Source of the DNA: Bartonella tribocorum CIP 105476 | GTDB taxonomy: Bacteria; Pseudomonadota; Alphaproteobacteria; Rhizobiales; Rhizobiaceae | NCBI RefSeq assembly: GCF_000196435.1 | Contig: NC_010161.1 | Span: 124,001 to 188,000 of the forward strand | DNA length: 64,000 nt | Direction: 5' to 3' | Position numbers and translations under genes: made by a program | In this document: one piece after another, positions 20,230 to 28,792 of the stretch | How positions within the stretch are numbered: the first letter of the stretch is position 1 | Layout: each line of letters starts with the position of its first letter | The notes under the pieces: model-generated | The model's input: only the letters and a program-made list of their open reading frames with translations | The model's database searches: none | What the model was told of the DNA's origin: nothing

Positions 20230-21432
20230 ATGATGGATGCCATCTCTATACAACCACTTTATGAATGCTTCGCGCGACGAAATTTGCATTTTAAACAGGG
20301 GCATGGTGTATGGCTTACTTCCGATAAAGGAGAACATTATCTTGATTTCACATCTGGCATTGCTGTTAATGCATTAGGGTATGCCCATCCAAAATTGGTT
20401 GATACGCTCAAAAGACAAGCTGAAAAACTTTGGCATATTTCTAATCTTTTTCAATCTCCTGAACAAGTAGCTTTTGCCACCCGGCTTTGTGCACATAGTT
20501 TTTCGGATAAGGTTTTTTTCTGCAATTCAGGCACTGAAGCATTGGAATGCGCCTTTAAAACGGCACGTCATTATTACTACGCTGCGGGTTACCCAGAACG
20601 CGTTGAAATAATTACGTTTGAAGGGGCATTTCATGGGCGTACACTTGCAGCACTTGCTGCGACTGGGCATGAAAAGTATCTTGAAGGCTTTGGACCTAAA
20701 GCTGGTGGCTTTATTCAAGTCCCTTTTTGTGATGAAATCGCTTTGCGTAACGCTATTAATGAAAATACCGCTGCTATTCTTATTGAACCTATACAAGGAG
20801 AAGGAGGAATACGAAAGGTCTCTCATGAATATTTAAGATTTTTGCGCAAAATATGCGATGATAATGGTCTGTTGTTGATTTTTGATGAAGTTCAAACGGG
20901 CATGGGACGGACAGGAAAGCTTTTTGCTTATGAATGGAGTGATGTTACGCCTGATATTCTTGCCCTCGCAAAAGGACTAGGAGGTGGATTTCCATTGGGT
21001 GCTTGCCTTGCAACGGATAAAGTTGCAAAAAGTATGACACCTGGAACACATGGTTCAACCTTTGGAGGAAATTTGCTTGGAATGGCTATAGGAAATAGTG
21101 TTCTTGATATTCTGTTAGAGCCAAGTTTTCTCAATCATGTTCAGCGTATGGGGGATAAACTAAAAAGTGGACTTTTGCACATTCTCAATATCTATCCTGA
21201 TATTATCTGCGCAATCCAAGGGATGGGCCTTATGGTGGGCATTCAGTGTGTTGTACCTTCAAATCTTGTCGTTAATGCTTTGGAAAATGAATATCTTTTA
21301 AGTGTCGCTGCTAACAACAACGTTGTGCGCTTATTGCCTCCTCTTATCATTAGGGAAGAAGAAATAGATGACAGCTTACATCGTATTGAAAAAGCAATTT
21401 CTTATCTTTCGCAAATCAATAAAGAAGGGTAA
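20230..21432 (+). CDS. argD: Acetylornithine aminotransferase
   Basis: A PLP-dependent class III aminotransferase that converts N-acetylglutamate semialdehyde to N-acetylornithine in arginine synthesis, and may also act as succinyldiaminopimelate aminotransferase for lysine and peptidoglycan. Intact at 400 aa. The motifs are FCNSGTEALECAFKTAR, FEGAFHGRTLAALA, the PLP aspartate in LLIFDEVQTGMGRTGK, and the lysine in LALAKGLGGGFPLGA. ATG 20230 or 20233 (MMDAISI) both fit, with GGAAATA upstream. The next gene, argF, is broken, so this enzyme may now serve mainly lysine synthesis; that is an inference. Confidence 0.95.
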   Translation: MMDAISIQPLYECFARRNLHFKQGHGVWLTSDKGEHYLDFTSGIAVNALGYAHPKLVDTLKRQAEKLWHISNLFQSPEQVAFATRLCAHSFSDKVFFCNSGTEALECAFKTARHYYYAAGYPERVEIITFEGAFHGRTLAALAATGHEKYLEGFGPKAGGFIQVPFCDEIALRNAINENTAAILIEPIQGEGGIRKVSHEYLRFLRKICDDNGLLLIFDEVQTGMGRTGKLFAYEWSDVTPDILALAKGLGGGFPLGACLATDKVAKSMTPGTHGSTFGGNLLGMAIGNSVLDILLEPSFLNHVQRMGDKLKSGLLHILNIYPDIICAIQGMGLMVGIQCVVPSNLVVNALENEYLLSVAANNNVVRLLPPLIIREEEIDDSLHRIEKAISYLSQINKEG

Positions 21433-21443
21433 ATATCATACAC

Positions 21444-22379
21444 ATGACAAATGCTCTTTGTCATTTCACGGACTGATCCATTTTAACGCCAGCAATAGCA
21501 CGTGCACTGATCGATTATGCAAAAATCCTTAAAGCATCTTTTAAAGCAGGGAAAAGTTCAAAACTTTTTATAGGTAAAACACTTGCGATGATTTTTGAAA
21601 AACCATCTACACGAACCCGTATTTCATTCGATATCAGTATGCGCCAGCTTGGGGGAGATACAATCATCTCACAGGGGCAGAGATGCAGCTTGGTTATAGT
21701 GAAACCATAGCTGATACGGCACGCGTTTTATCCCGCTTTGTAGATATCGTGATATTGCGGACAACAAAACATCAACGTATGCTTGAATTAGCACAATATG
21801 CACAAATTCCTGTCATTAATGCCCTTACAGATGATACACATCCTTGCCAAATTCTAGCAGATATCTTAACCTATGAGGAACATCGAGGGCCCATTACTGG
21901 CAAAATATTGGCATGGCTGGGGGATGGTAATAACGTGCTCCATTCTTTAATTGAAGCTGCAGCTCTTTTTGGTTTTCATTTGCATGTTGCTACTCCAAAA
22001 GGTAGTGAACCGCAAGAGCAGTTTCTACATTGGGCACGTGAGCGGGGAGCATATCTTACGCTAACCCATAAATCCTCAAAAAGCAGCTCAAGATGCTGAT
22101 TGTATTATGACTGATACATGGGTTTCCATGGGACAAGAATTTCGTGCTCGCAGTCATTCCATTTTTCAGCCATATCAAGTCAATGAAGCTTTCATGAAAT
22201 TAGCAAAATCTGATGCTCTTTTTATGCATTGTCTTCCAGCTCATCGTAGTGAAGAAGTTGTCGATACTGTGATTGATGGACCACATTCAGTCGTGTTCGA
22301 TGAGGCTGAAAATCGTCTTCATGCTCAAAAAGCAATTCTTTCTTGGTGTTTACAAGATGCATTTTTCTCTTCACAATAG
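21444..22379 (+). pseudogene. argF: Ornithine carbamoyltransferase, broken (stop plus two frameshifts)
   Basis: The sequence is readable as ArgF end to end but is interrupted three times. An in-frame TGA lies at codon 11 (21474-21476). A one-base loss at about 21665-21672 separates GGDTIIS from the expected [10 protein letters not shown] one-base gain at about 22068-22072 splits LTHN from [10 protein letters not shown]. Family motifs survive in the fragments: [10 protein letters not shown] (carbamoyl phosphate), DDTHPCQ and HCLPAHR. Because these sites are still intact, inactivation looks recent. Position argD-argF-hslO is the conserved order in the group. A sequencing artefact would need three independent errors. 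Confidence 0.92.
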
Positions 22380-22415
22380 CCTACCTACAACAAATTTTAT
22401 ATAAAAGGCCAAGCC

Positions 22416-23417
22416 ATGAGTGAACAAGCGAAAGATGAAGCCTCTCTCAACGACATCTCCTTGCATGAAGATGATGCTGTTATTCCCTTTCAAGTCGAAG
22501 AACTTGATATCCGTGGACGTGTTGTACAACTTGGGGAAACTTTAAATTCTATTCTTAACAGACATCAATATCCTGAACCGGTTTCTTATCTTCTGGCCGA
22601 GGCTTTACTTTTGACTGTTCTGCTTGGAACTTCTCTAAAGCTTACGGGAAAGTTTATTTTACAAACCCATTCCGATGGACCGGTTAATATGTTGGTATGT
22701 GATTTTTCTCCTCCTTGCAGTTTACGTGGATACGCTCGTTTTGATAAAGAACGGCTTCAACAAGCAATAGATAAGGATAAAGCCTCTTCAGAAACACTCT
22801 TAGGAAAAGGTACTTTAGCTTTTACAATTGATCAAGGTTCCCACATGCAACCCTATCAAGGAATTGTTGCATTAGATGGATCAAATTTACAAGATGCTTC
22901 TCGTACTTATTTTGATCAATCAGAGCAAATTCCTACCGATATCCGTTTGGCTGTTGCTATATTAATTAATCGTGACCAACAAGGAAAACCGCAGAAAAGC
23001 TGGCGAGCTGGAGGTATTTTGACACAACTTTTACCTCAAGCATCGTCCCATCATAAAGTCTATGAATTTCATCAAAAGCAAGAAAAAACGAAAACTCATA
23101 CCCAATTGGATAACCAATGGCAGGAAGCTAAAATACTCATGGCAACGATTGAAAGTTCAGAATTAACAGATCCCCACGTTGGGAGTAAACAGCTCTTGTT
23201 TCGTCTTTTTCATGAACAAGGTGTGAGAGTTTTTAATCCTCTTTCTCTTGTCGATCAATGCTCTTGTTCCCGCGAAAAAATTAGAGGAATCCTAGAAGGT
23301 TTTCCGATTGATGAACGCAATAAAATGGTTAAAAATAAATATATTTCAGTCACATGTGAATTTTGCTCAGAAACGTATCGTTTTACAGCACAAGAATTTT
23401 TGGAAGAAAAAACGTAA
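22416..23417 (+). CDS. hslO: Redox-regulated chaperone Hsp33
   Basis: Hsp33 is a cytoplasmic holdase switched on by oxidative unfolding. The 333-residue product has an N-terminal substrate-binding domain, and its C-terminal zinc switch is formed by C282-x-C284 (QCSCSRE) and C314-x2-C317 (TCEFCSE), the expected CXC/CXXC pair. The N-terminal extension (about 30 residues, EDDAVIPFQVEELDIRGRVV) is usual for rhizobial forms. It begins 37 bp after the argF stop and was probably once co-transcribed with argDF. The 230 bases after its stop hold nothing recognised. Confidence 0.95.
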   Translation: MSEQAKDEASLNDISLHEDDAVIPFQVEELDIRGRVVQLGETLNSILNRHQYPEPVSYLLAEALLLTVLLGTSLKLTGKFILQTHSDGPVNMLVCDFSPPCSLRGYARFDKERLQQAIDKDKASSETLLGKGTLAFTIDQGSHMQPYQGIVALDGSNLQDASRTYFDQSEQIPTDIRLAVAILINRDQQGKPQKSWRAGGILTQLLPQASSHHKVYEFHQKQEKTKTHTQLDNQWQEAKILMATIESSELTDPHVGSKQLLFRLFHEQGVRVFNPLSLVDQCSCSREKIRGILEGFPIDERNKMVKNKYISVTCEFCSETYRFTAQEFLEEKT

Positions 23418-23639
23418 TCAAATTATTTATAAAAATGATGATTACAACAAAATCCCATTTTATTCGTGCTATAAAAACTTAAGTACAAGCTCATATGAAG
23501 CTTTAGAAGTAGCACTTTCCGATGTATATTAATGATCTTTCTGTTGAAGTCACGATTCATAGGATATGCTTTTTAAAAAAGAGTGCCTTGTAAAATTTTC
23601 TAAGAAAAATAAGGATTTATACAAATAAAACTGGATGCA

Positions 23640-23800
23640 TAGCATGATAAAACTTTATATTCTTATAACTCTGCATTATATATTTTCAACTTAAAATGTT
23701 GCGCATTATTTTTAGGTTTAGATGATTCATAAAAGGTATTTTTAGCATTTTCTTAAACATTTTTTTTAATTCAACATAAAGAAATTTGAAAAAATCTCAT
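23640..23800 (-). pseudogene. Very degraded integrase N-terminus and 5' flank (copy E)
   Basis: Reading the minus strand, AAAATACC..TATGAATCATCT (about 23740) followed by GCGCAACATT (about 23704) aligns by eye with the copy A start region at 44.1 kb (ATACCTCTAATGAATCATCT..TTGCAACATT). Beyond about 60 bases of start-proximal sequence the resemblance is lost. This is the weakest member of the relic family. Confidence 0.35.
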
Positions 23801-23988
23801 AATATTCAGTATTTTACACGGGTTTGATAGTAGAAAAATAACTAAAGTACGTCATAAGAATTTCACGACATAAATATTCGAAAAAGACGCATTCATGCAA
23901 AACATAGAAAGAAAAAATACCTAAATTTTAAAAAGATAAGTATGAAATTGTTAATCTAGAATGCACCAGTGGCAATAGATGCATCACA

Positions 23989-24621
23989 ATGCAAAACGCA
24001 TTAATCTGTACTGGGTACGGGTTGATTTTATCTGAAAAAAGAATTGTGATGATAGCTATTTTTAAACTTGATATGCTCTATCATCGCTCAAATGATGTGC
24101 CAACAACACGTATAATAGCTGCTGAGTGTGTAGAATTAGCTGAATGCGAAATGCACACTGCCTATGAATCACTTCAAAGTGCTTATAAAAAATTATATCA
24201 ACGATCTATTACGTTTTATGAACCCGCTTACATTCGCAAAGGTAAATCTATTTCTTCAACAGAATTTAAAATGAGGTGGGTTTGGCAAACACACTATCAA
24301 AAAGCAATTGATTAGCGATCAACTTAAACAGGTCTCAGCGCTCCGTTTTATCTATTCATGGCGTTTATTAGAATTATTAACGTGCTTAAAAGATTTAGGT
24401 ACTACAAGTATACAATTGATGATTTTTGTATTTCAATGGATTGCGCAGAAAAACAACGAAAGAATTTTAGTAACATTAAACGTTGTATTATCGAGCCAGT
24501 CATGAGAGAACTAAACAAAAAAGATGGCTGGAAAATTGCCTGGAAGTTCACCAAAATTGGGAAGAAAGTTACAGCAGTTGAGTTTCAATTTAAAAAATAT
24601 CCGCAAGGGAAATTATTATAA
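23989..24621 (+). pseudogene. Rep_3-family plasmid replication initiator, broken
   Basis: Three overlapping frames read in order as a Rep_3 (RepA/RepB-type) initiator. The first (to 24315) has LILSEKRIVMIAI, ECEMHTAYESLQSAYKKLYQRSITFYE. The second (about 24308-24390) has QVSALRFIYSWRLLELL. The third (about 24395-24621) has YTIDDFCISMD, IKRCIIEPVMRELNKKDG and VEFQFKKYPQGKLL. These are the paired winged-helix blocks of the family. Two frameshifts break the gene. No clear iterons were found upstream. It suggests a plasmid or plasmid-like element once integrated here. Family assignment is by recognition. Confidence 0.8.
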
Positions 24622-24984
24622 TCAACAGAAACAAATATATCCACAATCATGATATTTTGAGAAGTTTCTTATAGACGCTAAAATCGAGAAAATATCGTTT
24701 TTTTTGATATATATTTTGCATCCTAAAATTACGTAAAGGTATAATTGCACCTTCAAAAATCTTACAGAGAAAGACATTTTCAGAAGTATATAAATAAAAT
24801 ACGCTTTTTTAGTTTGTGATGTTTTTTTAATGATCTTTATAAACTAAAACTATCTTTTAGGCTAAAAAAGCTTTGTGAGAGCCTGTCACTTTTAAAACGT
24901 AGAGTTTTTATTTCATCGAATGCATTGTATGGTTAAATTTAGCGTAAAAAGAGATTTTTTGATTTGATCATGATTGGGGAGTTG

Positions 24985-25160
24985 CATGAGAAGGACAAAA
25001 CCAGTCCGTTTGGTTTTGGATCAAGGACTATTAGGCATCCTGTAGGCGTTTCCTTGATCCTAAAAAACTAAGATTATTAGTCCCTTCGATAAAAGCGGAT
25101 CTGAGCGCATGATTTTTGTGAGCGTACAGAGAGTTTGAGAGGCGTTAGTCTCTCACTTTA
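24985..25160 (+). ncRNA. Candidate structured RNA: run of strong hairpins
   Basis: Within 165 bases there are three good stems. CAAAACCA/TGGTTTTG lies at 24996-25003 and 25011-25018. GGATCAAGGA/TCCTTGATCC has perfect 10-bp arms at 25018-25027 and 25051-25060. TGAGAG/CTCTCA lies at 25136-25141 and 25150-25155. The first two meet at one shared base. The density is far above neighbouring AT-rich sequence, and no reading frame explains it. Bartonella species are reported to carry genus-specific regulatory RNAs (Brt) upstream of helix-turn-helix genes. No such gene follows here, so identity is unproven and the transcribed strand is not certain. Confidence 0.4.
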
Positions 25161-25267
25161 TTGATGTATGTTCGAATAAAGTTATTTTTATTTATTCTCT
25201 CAATCGAAATTTGAATTACATGGATATGTTGAGTATTTATGCGAATAAATTGAGTGATGTTAGTTGC

Positions 25268-25314
25268 GTAGCGCTACATTACACATCTTGCCCGCCGCCG
25301 CCGCCGTTTTTTTT
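25268..25314 (+). repeat. Palindrome and (CCG)5-T8 simple-sequence tract
   Basis: A perfect 10-bp palindrome, GTAGCGCTAC (25268-25277), is followed by CCG repeated five times (25292-25306) and eight T (25307-25314). In an AT-rich region this GC-only microsatellite stands out. It could change length by slippage or act as a transcription stop. The remainder of 24622-25576 outside the hairpins shows no gene. Confidence 0.6.
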
Positions 25315-25576
25315 GAATAAAATCTTTCTAAATTTTTCAAAAACGCCACTTTAATTGACAATGAGGTTATTTTTTTAAAAGACTTGGAAAAATACTGTAA
25401 GTTTTAAACGTACTTTGAAATCAGATATTGTTAAATTACCTCCTTCTATTGATGCTTTTATTTTAGTGGAAGTTTACTTTCTAAAAAGGAACGGTTTTCT
25501 GTTAAAAGAGCTATAAAACTTCAACATGATTTTCGTTTTTTCTTATTTTTTATTTACAAATCAATATTTTGATATT

Positions 25577-26170
25577 TTATTTTTCTTCTGTCATGAGCGC
25601 TTGTTCAATTTTTGGTAGAATTTTTGTTTGATAAATTTGCCATGTTAAGGGACCAATATGTTTGGCAATAATGATGCTCTTTTTATTCAAGAGAAAGGTT
25701 TCTGGGGGGCCATATACCCCCCAGTCAATGGCTGTATATCCTGAAACATCAAAGCCACTCAATTTAAAAGGATTACCAAAATTATTTAAAAAGCGCAGGG
25801 CATTTGCTTTATTATCCTTATAATTAATACCAATCAGATCAAAACGTTTATCTTGTGCAATTTTCATAAGAAGAGGATGCTCTTCGCGACAAGGCAAACA
25901 CCAAGAACCCCAAAAATTGACCAATGTGACACGTCCTTTAAATTGTTTTGAATGAAGATAACTTTCCTTATCAAGGAGAGGAAGATGCGTATTGGGAGCA
26001 GGTTTTCCAGCGAATGCATTTGGGAGAAGAGAAGAATTTTGAGGATATTTTTTATCCATAAAGTTGAAAAAAAACACCATGAGAAGAAGAAAAAACACAA
26101 AGGGTCCAAAAAGAACAAACAAAACAGGTAAAGGTATATTTTTTTTAAGTTTTGGAGGGATGTTCTTCAT
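25577..26170 (-). CDS. ccmG: Cytochrome c biogenesis thiol:disulfide interchange protein CcmG/DsbE
   Basis: This membrane-anchored periplasmic thioredoxin-like protein reduces apocytochrome c haem-binding cysteines. The 197-residue product has a hydrophobic anchor at about residues 14-38 and a thioredoxin fold with the active site WCLPC (C91, C94) in NFWGSWCLPCREE. The CcmG-type segment DWGVYGPPETFLLNK carries the cis-proline region. Its start overlaps the end of ccmD by 26 bp, so it belongs to the ccm operon, as last gene. Confidence 0.95.
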   Translation of the reverse strand: MKNIPPKLKKNIPLPVLFVLFGPFVFFLLLMVFFFNFMDKKYPQNSSLLPNAFAGKPAPNTHLPLLDKESYLHSKQFKGRVTLVNFWGSWCLPCREEHPLLMKIAQDKRFDLIGINYKDNKANALRFLNNFGNPFKLSGFDVSGYTAIDWGVYGPPETFLLNKKSIIIAKHIGPLTWQIYQTKILPKIEQALMTEEK

Positions 26171-26396
26171 CGTATTTTTCTTTTTGTGAAAACTCTTTTT
26201 TGTTTAGCTGTTGGAGAATTTTTTTTTGGTATAGGGCTTTGCAAAGAATATAGCCAATAAGACAGAGAAGGGATATTGCAGAAAGCGTATAGCTTAAAAC
26301 AACAATTTGCTTGTGTTTAAGGGAGCCAAGGAAAAAATCAATTTTCTGAGATAAGTTTCCTAAAAGTCCACTGTGGATGCCATTTAGGTCGAGCAT
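26145..26396 (-). CDS. ccmD: Haem exporter protein CcmD
   Basis: This small membrane protein helps release holo-CcmE from the CcmABC haem-handling complex. It has 83 residues, with a single membrane helix at about 30-52 (VVLSYTLSAISLLCLIGYIL) and a charged C-terminal tail. It overlaps ccmC upstream by 13 bp and ccmG downstream by 26 bp. CcmD proteins are poorly conserved, so position in the operon and topology carry most of the weight. Confidence 0.88.
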   Translation of the reverse strand: MLDLNGIHSGLLGNLSQKIDFFLGSLKHKQIVVLSYTLSAISLLCLIGYILCKALYQKKILQQLNKKEFSQKEKYDEEHPSKT

Positions 26397-27181
26397 GATG
26401 AAGAGTCCTGTTGTTGTGCACGACGGGATTTTTTAATCTGCAGTATTTGAATATAACGACGATTAATTTCATTTCGCATAGCCATCAAATAGAGCGTAAT
26501 AAACATAAAGATGAAACAACATAACATGGCTATAAGAGGCCATAACATAGCATTGTCGATTGTTGGTCCACCAGCACGTAACAGTGATGCTGGTTGATGC
26601 AATGTGTTCCACCAGTTAACGGAAAATTTAATAATAGGAATATTAACAAATCCAACAAGTGTGAGAATTGCAGTAGCACGAGCGGCTTTTACTTGGTTGT
26701 CAAAAGAACGTCCAAGCAGGATAATGGCAAGATAGATAAAAAGCAGAATTAAAACCGATGTTAACCGTGCATCCCATACCCACCATGTTCCCCATGTAGG
26801 TCGCCCCCAAAGGGCTCCTGTCATGAGAGCCAAAGCGGTAAAAATTGCTCCAATGGGTGCACCACATTTGAGTGCCACATCAGCAAGATGATATTTCCCA
26901 ATCAGATTTGCTAATGCCGCTGCACTCATCGTTATGTAACAGAATGTAGACAACCACGCAAAAGGTACATGAAGGTACATAATTTTAACAGTAATCCCCT
27001 GTTGATAGTCATCAGGGGAATGCATGACGAGAATAAGCCCTAAGATAAGAAGACATAAGGTTATGCCGGCGAACCAAGGCAAAACCATTTTGCTTATTTT
27101 CATGAAACGGGTAAAACTTATAGGGAGTGACCTCATTTTATGTGTGTGAGATATTTCATTCATGAAATTTATCATAGGCAT
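26384..27181 (-). CDS. ccmC: Haem exporter/handling protein CcmC
   Basis: An inner-membrane protein that delivers haem to CcmE. Six membrane segments are visible, along with the tryptophan-rich WD domain WGTWWVWDARLTS in the periplasmic loop, flanked by conserved histidines (LHVPFAWLS and NTLHQPASL). The open frame begins with TTG at 27199; I place the start at the first ATG, 27181 (MPMINFMNE, 265 aa), though later ATGs at 27163 or 27136 are possible. ccmB lies just upstream and ccmD overlaps downstream. Confidence 0.94.
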   Translation of the reverse strand: MPMINFMNEISHTHKMRSLPISFTRFMKISKMVLPWFAGITLCLLILGLILVMHSPDDYQQGITVKIMYLHVPFAWLSTFCYITMSAAALANLIGKYHLADVALKCGAPIGAIFTALALMTGALWGRPTWGTWWVWDARLTSVLILLFIYLAIILLGRSFDNQVKAARATAILTLVGFVNIPIIKFSVNWWNTLHQPASLLRAGGPTIDNAMLWPLIAMLCCFIFMFITLYLMAMRNEINRRYIQILQIKKSRRAQQQDSSSCST

Positions 27182-27209
27182 AGTTTTGCTATGCGGCAAT
27201 CATCTTTTA

Positions 27210-27875
27210 TTATTCTGACAAAAGCTTGAGCGTTAGAGCGGCAATAAAAGAGCTAAAAAGACTCAAAAAAAGTGAAAAAGCACTAAGAAGAGCTAGGGAA
27301 GTGAGAAAAGAAGCATTTGGATTTGTTGGGGCTGTAGCTGCTGAAACACCAAAAATCATAATTGGAATGATCCACGGCAGGATAATAACGAAAATAAGAA
27401 GAGTGCTATGCAACAATGAGCTTGCAAGTGCTGCTCCTATGGCACCAATAAAAATAATAGCTGGTGTTCCGCATACAAGGGTAAGTATTGTTGTAAAAGT
27501 TATCGTTACATCTAAGTGGAGCATGAGAGCCAAAATAGGCGTAGCAAAAATAAGAGGAAGCATTGTTCCTACCCAATGGGCGATACATTTAGTAAAGATA
27601 ATGAGCATAAAACTTTGTCTTTGCCCCGAAAGAATAAATTGGTCGAGATTGCCATCATCGCGATCAATTTGAAAAAGTTTGTTCAGATTAAGGAGTCCTG
27701 CAAGAAGGGCACCGAACCACAATATTCCTGGCCCTATTTGTGCAAGAATTTTAGGATCTGGTCCAATGGCAAAGGGGGTTATGATCACAATAGCGATGAA
27801 AAACAATAGTCCTGTTAGCGAAGAGGCTTGTGGCGCTAATAATAGTTTAAGATCACGCCAGAACAGTGCTTTCAT
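27210..27875 (-). CDS. ccmB: Haem exporter permease CcmB
   Basis: CcmB is the membrane permease partner of the CcmA ATPase in cytochrome c maturation. The 221-residue product has six predicted membrane segments, an N-terminal MKALFWRDLKLLL and the FQIDRDDGNLDQFILSG loop typical of the family. Start ATG 27875 has AGGAGA close upstream. It follows ccmA by 11 bp. Confidence 0.95.
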   Translation of the reverse strand: MKALFWRDLKLLLAPQASSLTGLLFFIAIVIITPFAIGPDPKILAQIGPGILWFGALLAGLLNLNKLFQIDRDDGNLDQFILSGQRQSFMLIIFTKCIAHWVGTMLPLIFATPILALMLHLDVTITFTTILTLVCGTPAIIFIGAIGAALASSLLHSTLLIFVIILPWIIPIMIFGVSAATAPTNPNASFLTSLALLSAFSLFLSLFSSFIAALTLKLLSE

Positions 27876-27886
27876 TTTATTCTCTC

Positions 27887-28498
27887 CTAGAGAGGTACAA
27901 ATTTTTCCAGAGTGATTTTATGGTTTTCTGGAATACCTAAAGAATGATGGGTTGCGGCGATAATCATACCCCCTTGATTGAGATGACGCTGGAAAATCCG
28001 AGTAAGACGTTTCTGAGCATGGCTATCAAGCCCTGACATTGGTTCATCTAAAATCCAAATAGGACGATAGGAGAGCAAAAGGCGAGCAAGAGCGACACGC
28101 CTTTGTTGTCCAGTTGACAGAGTCTTAAAGGGTAAATATTCAAGATCAGAAAGACCGATATCAGCAAGGGCTTCATAGGGGGAGTAGAGAGGTTGTCCAT
28201 AAAACGCTGCCCAAAATTGCAAATTATCAATGACAGATAAAAGAGGTTTCATGGCATTTTGAGGGCCGAGATAATGACACACAGTTGTAACAGGATATCT
28301 TTGTTCATAGTCTTTAAGTACGATATGACCTTCAGAGGCTTCAAGAAGACCAACAATGATTCGGAGTAATGTCGATTTTCCGATGCCATTTGGGCCGGTG
28401 ATTGTCATCAGTTGCTGTGGAAATAGACAAAAAGAAAGATCTTTAAACAGAATTTCCTCGTTTCTATAAGCTGCCAAATCTTTGCCTGATAACATCAT
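27887..28498 (-). CDS. ccmA: Cytochrome c biogenesis ABC ATPase CcmA
   Basis: This ABC-type ATPase powers release of holo-CcmE from CcmC. At 203 aa it has a full ABC core: Walker A GPNGIGKST (about residues 35-43), the signature LSTGQQRRVALARLL, Walker B with WILDEPMSGLD, and the switch histidine in IAATHH. It is the first gene of ccmABCDG. The promoter should lie in the 294-bp divergent region shared with acnA. ccmEFH are not in this window. Confidence 0.95.
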   Translation of the reverse strand: MMLSGKDLAAYRNEEILFKDLSFCLFPQQLMTITGPNGIGKSTLLRIIVGLLEASEGHIVLKDYEQRYPVTTVCHYLGPQNAMKPLLSVIDNLQFWAAFYGQPLYSPYEALADIGLSDLEYLPFKTLSTGQQRRVALARLLLSYRPIWILDEPMSGLDSHAQKRLTRIFQRHLNQGGMIIAATHHSLGIPENHKITLEKFVPL

Positions 28499-28599
28499 GT
28501 GATTGCCTATTTTTTATTTTCCTATTCTTTATTGCATTATAAAATAAAAAAACACGTTTTTTATGCAATTGTATCTAGAATAGTTCTAGAAATAGTTCT

Positions 28600-28792
28600 A
28601 TAAGGGGTGCGTTACATCAAGATCTGGTGTAGAATGGTTTTTGGCGCTGATTTCCGCATTTACCTATGAAAGGTGGAGGGGGAAGTGGATAGCGGAGGTA
28701 ATTGCGTCTGCGCTCAAGCTGCGACCTTGACTCGTAGTTTGTGTTGTTCATTCCTGGAAATTGGGTGGTTTTTAGTATGAGGGTGGACAGTC
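28600..28792 (+). promoter_or_regulatory. G-rich leader of acnA
   Basis: The last 190 bases before acnA are markedly richer in G and C than the surrounding spacer. They contain short complementary pieces, for example ACCT/AGGT around 28660 and TCCGC/GCGGA enclosing a G-rich stretch (about 28652-28698). This is a possible 5' untranslated structure or simply the promoter region. No known riboswitch pattern was recognised. Confidence 0.25.

Noticed and set aside
23418..23988. Iterons for the Rep_3 relic
   Set aside because: Looked for regularly spaced direct repeats; none was convincing.
27136..27199. TTG start for ccmC at 27199
   Set aside because: No ribosome binding site and not needed; an ATG follows six codons later.
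27226..27672. Open frame on the plus strand opposite ccmB (148 codons)
   Set aside because: Antisense shadow of a well-supported membrane protein gene.
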